A stretch of 64,000 nt of DNA. It comes from Paramecium tetraurelia (Eukaryota > Ciliophora > Oligohymenophorea > Peniculida > Parameciidae). A program made the translations under genes and the position numbers. The DNA lies in the NCBI RefSeq assembly GCF_000165425.1, contig NW_001799122.1, positions 195,454 to 259,453 of the forward strand. Direction: 5' to 3'. The notes under the pieces are model-generated. The model searched no databases and had not been told where the DNA came from. It saw only the letters and a program-made list of their open reading frames with translations. Numbering within the stretch: the first letter of the stretch is position 1; each line of letters opens with the position of its first letter. Shown in pieces: positions 23,459 to 42,569 of this stretch.

Positions 23459-25434
23459 TCATTTTGGAGACTATAATATATCACTTTTAACTTATAGCTT
23501 TTGATCACTTTTAACATCTTACTAATTTACTGATTCTCCGTTTGATCCGATTTCTAATTCTTAATGTTCTCCCTTTTCATGATGCTTTTTAGCTCCATGA
23601 TGATGACCTTGATTTAAAGAGTGTTTTATAATTATTAAATCTAAAATTAATGTAATAGCAAAGATGACTAAATTAGCTAGATTATATGACCAAGCGAATC
23701 TAGTTAAATCATTTTCTAGATTGGTGAAGAAGTAATCGCTTACAGGATCTGAAACACAATTATTATCATTGACATCTTTAATTACAAGTCTTTTGGTATC
23801 AATGATAGCGAATGAAACACAAATAACAATGATTTCTGCTATTTACAAAGCTATCTTAAAGCCAATTTCAATCAAAAATATATAATTATATTAAGAATCA
23901 GGACGAGCTAAATAATATTTAATTCTTATTACTTGCCATACAAGACCAAACAAAATTACAAGCTGTCATAATTCCAACAATATTAAATATAAGACCAATA
24001 ACAATAAAATATGTTATTGTGACACCCAATTAAACTCTTAAGGATATATATACAAATGATAATGTACTTCCCTCATGAATTACATCATCAAATAATTACC
24101 CTCTGCAATTTGGAGCCCAAGGAATGTAAGTCTTAGAATGCATAGTCCAATTATATCTGGTATCTATGTTAAAATACGGTAATTTTTCCTTAAGATAAAT
24201 TACATTATTGGATAAATAAAATTATTCTTCATCTATCGAATGAATTAATTTAAATAAGGGATCTGTATTTTCGCATTATTTTCTTCTATCTGTCATAAGA
24301 GGATAATCAATTCTGTTTGGAGAGATATTCTAATTTTAATTCCTTCTGCACACCTTATCACTTTCTGTAACTCTAAATTCAATAAGAGGTAAATTTGATG
24401 TATTCTTTAAGTAATAAAAATAAAACCCCTTTCCTAAATCATAAATAAATCCAATATTAGTATCATTTAATTTTGATAAATTTTAGTAATTAGAATTAGT
24501 TGTAAACCCAATATCTGAAATTGGACAACTCATATCGGGTGGAACACAAAATTTATTGTCTCCTGTTCCGCATATAGTTTTATTTTCTGATTCACAATAA
24601 CTTTAATTTGTTTATAAACTAATTCCTGTTTTTCTTCTAGCGCATAGAACAAAGGCTAAAATAACAATGTTTCATTTACGTCTTCCATAAGAACCATCGT
24701 TCCAAGAGTTAAAGACCTTAGGTTATTACTCATCTACCGTTTCACAACTTTTCGTTGTCATATCTTAACTACAAACTCTTCCAAGCATAAAAGATTATTT
24801 AAAGAAGCCCTCTACATTTTCTGTGTTTTAATTGTTCAATGAATTAAAATTAAACCCCTAGCTACAATCACATCCAATCATTGTTCCAGGCCAATAATAT
24901 TCATATAATGAAGAATACTAAATTTTTTCAAATTATTATTACTTCACTTCCAAATTAAGTCTTACAATTTTTATTTGTATAAGTATATTGAATATCGTCT
25001 ATTACATATGAACCCATGTTATCTAAAAATTGTTTATAATCTCCTTCATATACTGTCTGATCTCTATATGATAAAATACTTAATGCTAATACAGTTAGAC
25101 TTACTAAAAAAAAATAAGCTTAATATGCCAATCTCACTTTATCAACTGGTTTTTTACGCAATAATCGTTTTAGTCTTCTTGCTGAAATCAATTTTTATTC
25201 TTTTTATTGTTTCTTTTTTTTTTTTATTATATCTCTTCTCATCATTTTAGGATCTTCCTCAATATAAATTTGATTTAACACGCTACCCATTTGATTTCCT
25301 TCACTGTATTTTTGTGTTTACTACTGTCCCTCCTAATCTAAATTTTGATTATTATCTAAGTCTTGTTTTAAAGGTTATTGATCTTAGTCTGGGTGATATT
25401 CCTAAGGTTCTAAGTTTTAGTCTTATTCAGCCAT
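23459..25434 (-). CDS. Large multi-pass membrane protein, Cys-rich lumenal region
   Basis: 633 aa after removing introns 24918-24942, 24656-24679 and 23908-23932 (25, 24, 25 nt). The N-terminus is Gln/Asp-rich and cytosolic-looking, with a basic KKKKQQKEQK stretch encoded over a 12-A run. A first membrane segment follows (AYFFLVSLTVLALSIL, about residue 120). A long region with many Cys (for example GTMIGCDCSQGF, RRKQCENTDP) suggests a disulfide-bonded exterior. Three more hydrophobic segments lie near the end (FIVIGLIFNIVGIMTAC, IIVICVSFAII, ANLVIFAITLILDLII), with a His-rich tail GHHHGAKKHHEKGEH. The family is not recognised. It ends 34 bp from copy 1. Confidence 0.78.
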
Positions 25435-25867
25435 TAATTAATTAATATATTCAAAAATATGAAAGGTGTGGCTTAGAATAATACATCATTAGAATATATA
25501 AAGAATTAAATCTCATATTTTATTCTTCCCAACAGTGATATCATTAAATCATTTATTACAACACGACTTATTCATCTATTTCATTCTGTCTTTATATTTT
25601 ATATTAAGATTATTTGGAATTATTAATATGTAACAGAAATTATTGTAAATGGATTTTTTAATAATATTAAGCTATCCTTTTATTTGATATTAATAATATT
25701 TTAACTCAAATTACTTTGATGTAATGGTTATTTCTATTGTTTATAGTATTAAATCAATCTTGATTAGAAATACATTATAATTTAGTGTAATAATTTCACT
25801 TATTTTTTATTATCAAAAGCTAATTTCTTTTGTTATAAGTTATTATAATAATTTTGTTGCAAAATGA

Positions 25868-26640
25868 TGATTTCAAAGAATCTGATAATGATCATATGTC
25901 AATATTAGTATATAATTGAATTAAAACTCATGATAAGAGAAGAAGCCTACTACTTCGAAAAATAAATTGGAAGTATCTCCTTTCATCCTACTGAAAAGAT
26001 CTTGGATAAACTAACATGGAGGATGTAAACAAATCCTTTTTCATCAATAAGTGCAAATCAGTAAATCAATTGAAATTGATTGAATTATATTTATTTTTTA
26101 TCTTCTTTATCTCAATTCTTAATAAAACTTGATATTTAGGTGAAAAAGTCCAAAATTTCTTTATTTATTTAAATAGTATAAATTTAACAACACCGATGAA
26201 CATCTTGGAATCATCGTTGCTTTAGTATTTATTAGAAATTCTAAGTCAGTATTTTGAATACAGAATCGAAATTATTGGAATCTTTAAGGTCATCGAAGAA
26301 TAGTTGTTGCTAATTCTTAAATAGAGGATCAAACTTTAACATGTAGTATTAAAATTTTATAATCTTTACTCTATTTAATAAATTTGAAGGTTAATAAGTT
26401 CTTTAGAAATAAAGATTATTCTATTAAAAATACAATTAATAAGAGCATCTTCGAGATTTAGTTAATGATAATTTGATATCATTAAAATCTTATGATAAAT
26501 CATAAAAAAACAAAAATTATTATTAAACAAAATCAAAAATTTATAGTAATATAAACTAAGAAATAAATTTTATAAAAGCATATTAAGAAATTAAAGCAGT
26601 TTTACTCAAAATTGAACTCTGATAAAGTTTTTGATTTTTG
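25868..26640 (+). pseudogene. Disrupted coding region
   Basis: Several plus-strand stretches look coding in code 6. They include one near MEDVNKSFFINKCKS, one after a possible intron with NNTDEHLGIIVALVFI, one with NRNYWNLQGHRRIVVANSQ, and a final frame ending at the TGA after EIKAVLLKIEL. In-frame TGA codons and frame changes prevent a single model. I do not assign a family. It may be a gene with introns I could not resolve. The rest of 25435-26888 is AT-rich without signals. Confidence 0.35.
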
Positions 26641-26888
26641 ATGATAATTATTTACTAAATTACTTACCAACATAATCATTATAACATTTATTCAATAATA
26701 ATTTACATCTTTCATAAGAATCAATAATCAAATAATTGGTAAGTAAATTGGCTATTAAACTTGTCAGATTTCAATCTTAATCCGATGATGTTGAAAATTT
26801 ATTAGAAATTTATTACATTTATTGTAATTATAATTGGTGTTTATATTAAATTTAATTAATAAAACGTGTTAAATAATTAAATTAAAAG

Positions 26889-28033
26889 ATGAGTTAAGTA
26901 TCATAAAGATAAAGAAGTCCTTCCCCTTAATCTCCAGAAAAGGTTGCATAAAGAGAAAAGGCAGCATAAGCAATGAAAAGACGAAACCAAACATAACCAA
27001 GCTTTTTTGATAAATATGCTTACCATTTGGTAATTGGTGCATTTGGATTTGTTTGTGTTTATGCTTTATATTCTATACTAACACGTTCAAGCAAGAAGCT
27101 GACCACAGCGCCTGTAATAGATGAAGAAGAAATTGCAGGTCATAATTCTTTAGGATCTTATTTACAAGGGCCAAATGATTTCTTTAAAGATTGGAAATTT
27201 AGTGATGCTAAATTCATCTTTAACAATCATTTGACATTCAAAGGAAAAATCCCATAATGCCCAGAGAGTGGAGTCATTATTCCAGAGAGTTACAATTTTA
27301 GAGAAGTTTAACCTGAATGTGCTTAACCAATCTATAATCAAGGTAATCTATTGATCAATCGATAGGAAATTGCTCATCCAGTTATTCTATAGCTGCTGTT
27401 TCAGCTACAAGTGATAGATTATGTAAAGTCAGAAATGGTGAATTTTAAGATTAATTATCACCATAATCACCAATCTCATGTGACAATAAAAATTATAGAT
27501 GTGGAGGAGGAAGTGTTACTAGAGTATTAGAAGTCGGCAAAAAGCAAGGATTTGTTACAACCTCTTGTTTACCATATACTGGAACTGAAGATGCAAAAGA
27601 TAATTGTGATGCTCTCTTTACTAATTGTGAAAAATATAAGATCTAAGATTATTGTGTTATCTCCAGCGAGGAAAACATTAAAAGAGAAATCTTAAACAAT
27701 GGGCCTGTTGTTGCAGTTATATAAGTATTCAAAGACTTCCTTGTTTATAAAGGTGGAATCTATGAGGTCGTGGAAGGAAGCTCAAAGTATAATTAAATTG
27801 TATTAATTAGATTCCAATATGGACATGCTGTCAAGGTTATTGGTTGGGGTAAACAAGACGGAGTTAATTATTGGGTTATCGAAAATTCATGGGGAGATTC
27901 ATGGGGTCTTAAAGGTTTAGCCTATGTTGCTGTTGGTATTTAAATCATATTATGTCAAGGTTAAAATTAATTGCAATTAGAAGCATATTCAGTAGCACCT
28001 ATTGTAGCAGCTCCACAAGAAAAGGCTGAATGA
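26889..28033 (+). CDS. Membrane-anchored papain-family cysteine protease
   Basis: About 365 aa after removing introns 27343-27365 (23 nt) and 27787-27810 (24 nt, a multiple of three, inferred). A Gln/Arg-rich cytosolic start is followed by a membrane segment ([19 protein letters not shown], about 45-63) and no cleavable signal, suggesting a type II membrane protein. The catalytic core has [12 protein letters not shown] (Cys about 154), [10 protein letters not shown] (His about 297) and ENSWGDSWG (Asn about 317). [12 protein letters not shown] and [12 protein letters not shown] are typical of the cathepsin B/C-like group. There is no obvious inhibitory propeptide motif. The likely site is lysosomal or secretory membranes. 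Confidence 0.92.
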
Positions 28034-28162
28034 TTGTATCATATTATATCATTGTACCTTTTATTTCTAATATTAATTTCTTAATTGCCTAAATTAAACT
28101 AAAATTATATACTTAAAAATTATATAGGTATGCATATTTATGATAAAAAAATTAAATCAATT

Positions 28163-29534
28163 TCATATTAAATCATCATCAAGGTGTAACATTTCAAGTT
28201 CTAAAATTTGATTGTAATATTCTTATAACTCATATTTAACTTAGTTTTTGATATTGTTAATAAATGCTTGAATATTATTAAAATCATAATTTTATGCCTA
28301 AACCTTAAGTTCTAAAATAAATTGATCTTTCGCTTTTTATTCATCATAAACGATATTAAACTTGTAATTCTATTCAATATCTTCTTTTATTTCATCATTT
28401 ATATTTTTAATATTGTTATATTCATTAAGAATACAAATTAAGTGATTATCTAAGATATATTTATTTCTTTTATTTATGATTTTAACTATTTCCTCACATT
28501 TTGAATCATGTTCTTATTACCGAGATTCTAAGAATTCTCCATAGTTCTTCCAAATTATTTTCATCATTTATTATCTTATTATTGATTCAAAAATCTTAAA
28601 GATCGGTAATTCTTCTTATTTCAATAGATTTGTATCAATATATTGAACATATTGATCAATTCTATTTTCTTTAGAATCATTTTACAATCCTAATTCACAA
28701 TCAACTGATTAAGAACAAATTACATCCAAAAACTTTGTAATAAAAATAGTCGAATATCTCGATCTTTTTGATATCATATTATATTCTTCCCCTTCCTAAC
28801 ATTAAATAGTAGAAGTAGTTTATGCATTGAACTTCGAACAATAAAATTTTAGTTTTTTTTACTTTTTAGTTTTCTTAATCAACACATCTAAAATAATAAT
28901 ATTAAATACTCTTTAATTAATAAATCAATAAACTAAAGTACTTTATATATATCCCCTTCCACTATATTATTTTTATACTAATTTAAATTATTAATAATTA
29001 ATAGCAATAATTCACAAAGTGTATTTGAATATGCTTATATTAATTCGATACAACAATCAATAATATCATAAACATCTTAAGAGTAATTAATTTCATATTC
29101 AACATCATCAATAATTCTATAATTTATAAAATAGACCTTTTATATTGTAATGAGTGATTATATAATTGTTAATTTATTATCTTTTTCATTTTTTAATTAA
29201 ATAAAAATGTTTTAAGGCTTTAATTTTCCATGTGATAATCTCTTTTAATGTAATTATTAAAGATGTTTTAATACTTCTAAAATGATAATTAAAACCTATC
29301 CTTTATAAATCTTTATGAAACCACATTTCTTAACATAATAATATAAAATACCATTGATTCTATTAACTAAGCCAAACTAAAACATTCATTTTAATGAAAT
29401 TCATAATCAAGATTTTCATCGATTTTCTAATTTATCAAATAGTTATTATTTTCGAAATTAGTTATATCTCTAATGTAGTTTTCTTATCTTTTCACTCTTT
29501 ATGAGACTTTGTACCAATTATTCCACCCTTTCAT
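28163..29534 (-). CDS. Inverted-duplicate gene, copy 2 (unknown function)
   Basis: ATG 29534, with introns at 29117-29136 (20 nt, GTCTATTTTATAAATTATAG) and 28888-28909 (22 nt). Relative to copy 1 it carries one extra base near 28848, which shifts the frame. The frame is restored only if a 19-nt GT...AG segment (28705-28723) is also spliced, giving 437 codons to TGA 28163. Copy 1 reads straight through that segment, so the third intron may be accidental or newly acquired. The product is helical and rich in Asn, Gln, Ile and Lys. I do not recognise a domain. Either this copy is functional through a new intron, or it is frameshifted. Confidence 0.6.
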
Positions 29535-29747
29535 TTAAGAAAAACTTCAAAATATTATATTTATTAATAATTTTTAATAGAATAATAAGCTTTTATATAT
29601 AACCCTTGTTTTTATTTACAAATACAGAATATTATTACTCTCCTTGATGGATTTATAAGGAATAATATTTTATTGTTTTAAAATAGTGTTTTAAGTTTGC
29701 AAGATAATTTTATTCAATTTTAATTAATTATAGGAGAAGAAAATAAA

Positions 29748-30132
29748 ATGTAGGAATCTAGTATTAAAATATAATGGAAACGGATTGAATATTATATAAT
29801 AGCTTAGATGCGATTGAACACACGTTATAAATGCTCTTCTGATAATAACACTTAACAATTGATTTCGAAAAATGGTGATAGGTTTTGCTGTTGTAAAGAA
29901 AAAATGAAAGTATTTATTTCAACAATTCAGAAGTATGAAAATAACTTAAAAACTTGCATGAAAAATCGATTGTGGAAAACTAAACAATAAGAAATTGTTA
30001 ATGGTATAAAATTAAAAGCTCATTATAAAAGCTAAATCTTAAGCCATTTAGTAGCAATATGATTTATTAAATTAATCCTTCTTTAGAAGTTTCTTTGAAT
30101 AGCTTTTATTAAAACTAAATTTATAAATGTGA
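29748..30132 (+). CDS. Small hypothetical protein, 118 aa
   Basis: ATG 29748, one 28-nt intron (30004-30031), TGA 30130-30132; 119 codons. It contains a Cys cluster (DRFCCCKEKMKVFI) and a helical C-terminus (QAIQQQYDLLNQSFFRSFFEQ). An alternative 22-nt intron would also keep the frame. The family is unknown. Confidence 0.5.
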
Positions 30133-30272
30133 TGAAGAGAAAAAGAGACTTTAAGTAGTGATCATTCATTTCTATTTATTTTATATTTTTTATCAGATAT
30201 TTATACAATTGGGTATTATAGCAATTAATTTATTTTTTAAGGATTATTAATATTTTAATCACATAATCAAAA

Positions 30273-30782
30273 ATGGGAAATGGTCAAGGAATGGAGGAAT
30301 AAATGGGGACATTCTAACCTCAAGAGATTAAAAGGCTTTATAAGAGATTTCAATTCTTAGATAAGGATGGCTCTGGCCAATTAGAACCATCTGAATTGTT
30401 TGATGTACCAGAGCTATCTCAAAATCCACTAGTGAAAAGGGTGTTTTAAATATTTGATAAGGATAATGATGGTAAGATAAGTTTTGCTGAATTTATCACT
30501 GGACTTTCTAGTTTGTATGGTAATGATGAAGAAGAGAAGTTAAAATTTATGTTTAAAATTTATGACATAGATCAAGATGGATTCATTACAAACGGAGAGT
30601 TATTCAAAGTGCTTTAAATGATGGTTGGAAATAATTTAACAGATGTTTAATTACAACAGTTAGTTGATAGAACCATAATCAAGGCAGATGAAGACTTTGA
30701 TTCTAAAATATCCTTTGCAGAATTTAAAAAAATGGTTAAAGACTTAGATGTTGCCTCTAAACTCTAAATGTAAGGAGTTTGA
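30273..30782 (+). CDS. CNB: Calcineurin regulatory subunit B
   Basis: Intronless, 169 aa, the usual length of the calcineurin regulatory subunit. The N-terminus MGNGQG fits N-myristoylation. Four EF-hand loops are visible at residues 30-41 ([12 protein letters not shown]), 62-73 ([12 protein letters not shown]), 98-109 ([12 protein letters not shown]) and 139-150 ([12 protein letters not shown]). The fourth has Ser where loop position 6 is usually Gly. The segment after it ([10 protein letters not shown]) matches calcineurin B. It would bind and activate the Ca2+/calmodulin-dependent phosphatase subunit, which is not in this window. Confidence 0.93.
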
Positions 30783-31456
30783 TAGATATATATACAAAAT
30801 ATATTACATTCATTATAATCTTCATTCAAGAATTTGGCGACAAAATATTCAAACCTATTCTAATCAATAGTGGAACTTTATTAAAGAGGCAAATTATTCT
30901 TCGCATTGGAATAAGGTTATATTGTAAGACTATTGATTAATGCAATATTGTTATTAACAAATAAAATATCTACTGATTTTAGAAAACGAATATTAGTTAT
31001 TCTAATCTCTTATATATTTTAGAGTGAAATTACTAAGCACGGAGTTTCTAATCTTTTACAATTAATATTTCAAGTTATCTAAATCTTATATTAAATATAT
31101 GAATTAATATTTGAAGACAATTACTCTAATTATAAAAATTGTAATTCTAAAAAATGAAATAACAATTCATATCAAACAAAGTTTTAACTATTAATTCATC
31201 AATTAATACTTACATTTATCATGTTATTCTTCCTCTAAATCTCAATTCTAATTTAGATGTTATAAGATTATGGTCCTGTTCGGATGATCAGTGGTTTGAT
31301 CAGGATAATTAAATCAATTGAGAAAAATTAAATCAAAGATAAGAATGAAACTCAAAATAAGAATAGATAAAAAAAACAATAAAATTAAATTCTAACTCTA
31401 TAACATATATACTATTTACTAATAAAACACACAGATAACTAGTGATCATTTTAATT
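30783..31456. other. Intergenic region with one hairpin
   Basis: About 670 bp between the calcineurin B and formin 3' ends. It is AT-rich except for 31270-31310, where TGATCA-GTGGTT-TGATCA can form a 6-bp hairpin flanked by TCC/GGA. I see no coding frame that I can support. Confidence 0.4.
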
Positions 31457-34400
31457 TCATTTTTTGTTAATAGTTAAAATACTAGCCCGAACCTATTTCA
31501 TATGACGTAGCTAGCTGATTTCGTTGGCTATAAAACTCTTTTTGGGTCCCTTATTTCCAGGCACTTCAAGCTTTATAGGATCTTTGATGGATTATCTCGG
31601 AATAATCGGTTTTAAGACTGATTATCTTTATGCTTCTTTCGGAGGTGGTTTAGGTCCTTCATCTGCTCTTCTTGCTGTTAATGGTGTACTCTTCATCATC
31701 TATCTTTTCTTTAAGGCTTCTTATCTCTTTGCTCTTTCTTCCCTTTACAACTTCTCTAATTTTTATCTTAAAATTTGTCTGAATATTTTCAATATCTTAT
31801 CTCCAAATTTATCTGAAGGATCTTTGGGATTTTCACCATAAAATTATGCGCACATTTTATACTCCTCTTCTAAAAGATTTATCTTCTTGTCAAGTTCTTC
31901 AATGTCTTTTGTGATAGATTCATATCCATCCTTAAACTTCTATTATACTAAATCTTGAGGATCATCTGTTTATGATTCCATCGCTTTTTTTATAAAGCTA
32001 CAACCTTTTTTGATGTCTCCCAAATCAACTACTAATTAATGGACTGGCACTCTCTAAAGAACCTCAAATGTTTTCATTTCTATATATTAATTTCAATATT
32101 ACTTTCTTCAGAAATAATTTCACATCCTATTATTTACTCAGTTTTCTCTATTATGTACAATAATAAATTATTATTTTGATTGTCTGATGTTTTAATTTCT
32201 GCACATATGTCAAGAGCTTCTATTTTAAAGCCCAAAGCTCTGCCTCTAGGAGTTTTGGCTGAAATATTAAATATAATCTTATACCATTTAAAAAGTTTCC
32301 AATATTCAAAGTTATTAATAACATTTTCTATAATCCTTTTAAATTTCTTATCTCTTAAAATCTTGATGTTAAAATGCCCAATTTATCAATTAAGTCTTAT
32401 TTGTAATCATCATAGACTGATCTAAATTTTAGTGATCTGATTCTAAATTAAAACCCATTAACTTATCTAATAGTATCAATAAAGGTTTCAACAACTCCAA
32501 GCAAATCTCTCTGGCCCTAGAATTCACTAACCTTACATAAATTATAAAAATAATACAATTTTAATTTCCTCATCAGTTGGGATTATTGTGTCTAAAGAAT
32601 CTATTGCAGAATCAGTAAGTATGTTTAAGTCAATCGATAACAATGATTTCATAATCAAAGCATTTGGTATCTTTATTTTTCCCAATACTAACTCAATATT
32701 TTTGGATCTGTCAGTTGCTATTAGTTGTATCTTGGTCTATACTACTTTCTTAACAATCTAATTTTCATTAGTTTGCTATTAAGTGGATGGTGCTGATTAA
32801 ATTTTATAAAAGTAGGTTTCTAAATATTTTGGATCTATTTCATAGGATTCCTAATAAATCTACTCATAAATTGTATTTTTCATATTTTATGGTTATATCA
32901 AAATCCAATTTATAGGTTTAGTAGGAACAGATGGAATAAGTTCAGTTTTATTGAAGGGAAATAGAATATCTTATGGTTTAGGTGCTTATTAGGCTCCTTT
33001 CATAGGAGGAGGAGGTGGTGGAGGAGGGCCACCTGGTTTTAGACTAGGAGGTGGTGGTGGAGGAGGAGGTGGAGCTACCTTTACTGTTGGTGGTTCAGGA
33101 GGTGGGTTAGCCTTTTAATCCTTCTGTACTTAAGCTGCTACTTAAGTTTAAGGGTTAGGTGGAAATTCAAAAGTAGTTTAGGCTTCTTTTGTTTGATATA
33201 TTTTCTCATTTGTTTATGTTTCAGAGTCAACCATTAGTTTTTTCACAGTAATAGTCTCTTTTACATTCTCTTATTATTTTAATTGGTCTGTATCAGATTT
33301 GACTACTTCTTAATTTAAATTTTAATCTATTATGTTGTTCTCAATTTAAAGAGTTTGATTTTATTCTTATTGTTCAGTTTTTTGAACCTACTAATTTTCA
33401 CTTGATTTTTCTAATGTTGAATCATCCTTCGATTTATCCTCTGCTTCAATTGGTTATTCTATTAATTTTTAGGAATCGTTGTTATCTTTAATATCCTTAA
33501 TAACTTGTGATTCACCTTCAGATTTTTAGACTTCATTTAATTTCTCGTCATTTTTATCTGATATCGATGAAATAGGCATTGATGCGTATTAATCAATATA
33601 TCGCTAGAGTAAATCAATCTATTATTTCTGGGTTTACACTTTTGTACTTTCGATTTAAATTTAATTGATTAACTAATTTTCAATTAAAGTTTAATTCTGT
33701 GTTTACTCTTTCAGTTTAGTTAATTCTTCTGACAATTAAGTGATTTGAATGAGATGCTATTATTTCAGAAATTCTATTTATTCTTAAACTAATGTTTAAA
33801 TTTAATCTTAGTTTTCACTTGTAGAATGATATAGCAATTTTTCATTTTATTCTTCGAGCTTTTTGACTTTTTACTGTTCATCAATTAATTAGAGAGATAA
33901 TTCCCGACATTATTTTTCAGTTTCCTCATATTTAGAGAATAGAATTTAATGTTTTTCCTCTAGTGAATTGTACTCCTATTGTAAATTAGCATTAGCATAT
34001 TTGATCATATTTCCTTGGTTTCTAAACTAATCATTATTCCTTATTTTTGAAAAACTGACTAATCTATTATCGTAATCATCTTCCTCTTCTTCATCTACTT
34101 CAGCCAAAGTTTACATTTCATTGAAGACATTATTTGGATTTGAAACAATTTCCGTTTGATCGACATCATCATTTTCAATTTATATTAAAATGGAATCTAT
34201 GTTTAAGATACCATCCATAAGTTCAAAAATTTGAACTTTGAGAATGCTAAAAAGCTTAATATCGTGTTATTCAAAGTAAAAACAATTTTCGAATTTAATT
34301 CTTCCTGTTTCTTCAAGATCAAACTCAATGTTCGGTTTAATAGCATCCTTTGGAGGTTTATCTGTAATTGTTTTAAATCTCTACATGGAGAAAAAGTCAT

Positions 34401-35541
34401 TCTCTTGAGATTATTTTTCAACAAGAGGATGTTAGAATTAAGCTAGTTTTTATCTCACACCTTAATATGTGCATTCTTCAATTTAATAGTAATCTTTGAC
34501 AATTCTAATTTTCACTTATTGAAACACTTCGTCAATCCTTTTACCATTTATTACTGTTTCTAATAATTCCTTATGCAAAATATCAGATTCTGGTTTTTCA
34601 ACTGAAAACAGAAAGTTAAACAAAAACTAAAGAAGATGATAGATAGTGATTAAATTCTTTGTATAGTAAATGCTTCGAATTATTACATCAAATCTATAGT
34701 TGTTATAAATATCTATGTTACTTAGTTTATAATCTGTGATTATTTTAAAATTCAGTCATGGCATCAAGGATGTTATCCAAGCATTCTGGTTGCCAACATA
34801 AACCAGACTTGCCGCCTAAAACCTAAAGCATCAACCCTGTGATTTCTGGTTCAACTGGGTGAAAAGTACTAAACATAATTTGGAAAAAATTAGAAGTGTC
34901 ACATAATAATTATACCCCTATTCAATCATTTACTCATTATGTTTACCTGATTCGTGATGCAATAGCTTTTCAAAAATTTTGATAATGACAATTTAGTCCC
35001 TAAAATTTTTGGAATGTCTTGATAACAATTCTTGAGTTTTCAATTCTACAACTAATTTGGCAATGAGATCTGCTTTAACTAATAAAGTGATTTTGTGTTC
35101 TAGTAGCTCATCATTTGTTAAATTTCTTGATAAAGCTTATAATGTGGAATATTAGATGTACCTTCTAATGAAACAACGTCTTGTTGAGATAATACTTTTT
35201 AAATTAGTTTATCTGTTTCCTGCATTACTTTCTATTTATATTATTCCCCTTTAGTTATCTCTTAAATGATTTAGTCATGTTTGTAACATAATCTAAATTT
35301 GTATTTCAGAGGAATTCCTTTCAATTTTTCTTTTTCCCTTCTTCCAATCACAATCTGATATCATTATAAAATAGTTTACTTTGCTTAGCCATTTTTGAAA
35401 CATAATTTCAACATCTTTTTCTCTTGAAGGCACTTTAGGAAAATTTTACTTTCCCTTTAACTCTTTAAACGGAAGTAGGATCTCCTATCCTTGAATGGTC
35501 TAATAAGACAACGTTTGACTAATCTCTATAGAATTTCCCAT
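31457..35541 (-). CDS. Formin (FH3-coiled coil-FH1-FH2)
   Basis: 1300 aa after removing seven introns (35355-35379, 35136-35161, 34918-34946, 34694-34721, 32532-32556, 32259-32284, 32080-32102; 23-29 nt). The helical N-terminal half (about 40-350, for example KLVVELKTQELLSRHSKN) resembles the GTPase-binding/FH3 armadillo region. An acidic, Gln-rich coiled coil covers about 450-640. FH1 (about 775-816) has Pro runs of up to nine. FH2 (about 820-1190) includes IPTDEEIKIVSEFQG, LLITLNIGNFLNG and the tail VVDLGDIKKGCSFIKKA. The end is basic, diaphanous-like. Formins nucleate and elongate unbranched actin filaments by capping barbed ends processively. The start is MGNSIE, which could be myristoylated. 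Confidence 0.93.
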
Positions 35542-35898
35542 AATATTTTCAGTCTATTCAATTTCGAGATTGATAAATAAATTAATGTATATACATTTAA
35601 TTGAGAATAAAAATTTACTTAATTCTGATAATATATAATTGATAGTGTCTGATTATCACAATTCAAGTTAATTTATATATTCATTTTGTTATTTTAATAA
35701 ATCTGATAACTTAATTTTCAATATAAGGTTATTTAATCAAATTTAAAATTCTACAAATTATCACATTCCTAACTTGCCCAGATAATGGTAAAATTCGCCA
35801 TCTAAAATAACATAATAAAATTACTTTATTCACAACTTATCACGTATCGATGTAAGGTCCCATCCATCAAGCTTATTATAAAGACTAAAGATTCACTC
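35542..35898. other. AT-rich intergenic region
   Basis: About 360 bp between the formin start and the BEACH gene stop. No gene signature was seen. Confidence 0.45.

Positions 35899-42569
<6,671 letters not shown>

Larger units (their letters stand above)
22054..29534. repeat. Inverted gene duplication, ~1.37-kb arms
   Basis: The arms are 22054-23424 (plus) and 28163-29534 (minus), with about 4.7 kb between them. Similarity begins at the start codon and ends at the stop codon, while the flanks differ, so the homology is limited to the gene. Differences include a lost GT in copy 1, a one-base length difference with clustered substitutions near 28830-28852, and scattered substitutions. Confidence 0.85.

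Noticed and set aside
25201..25230. Apparent frameshift in a poly-A stretch of the 633-aa membrane protein
   Set aside because: Recounting gives 12 A residues, which keeps the frame open; no lesion is needed.
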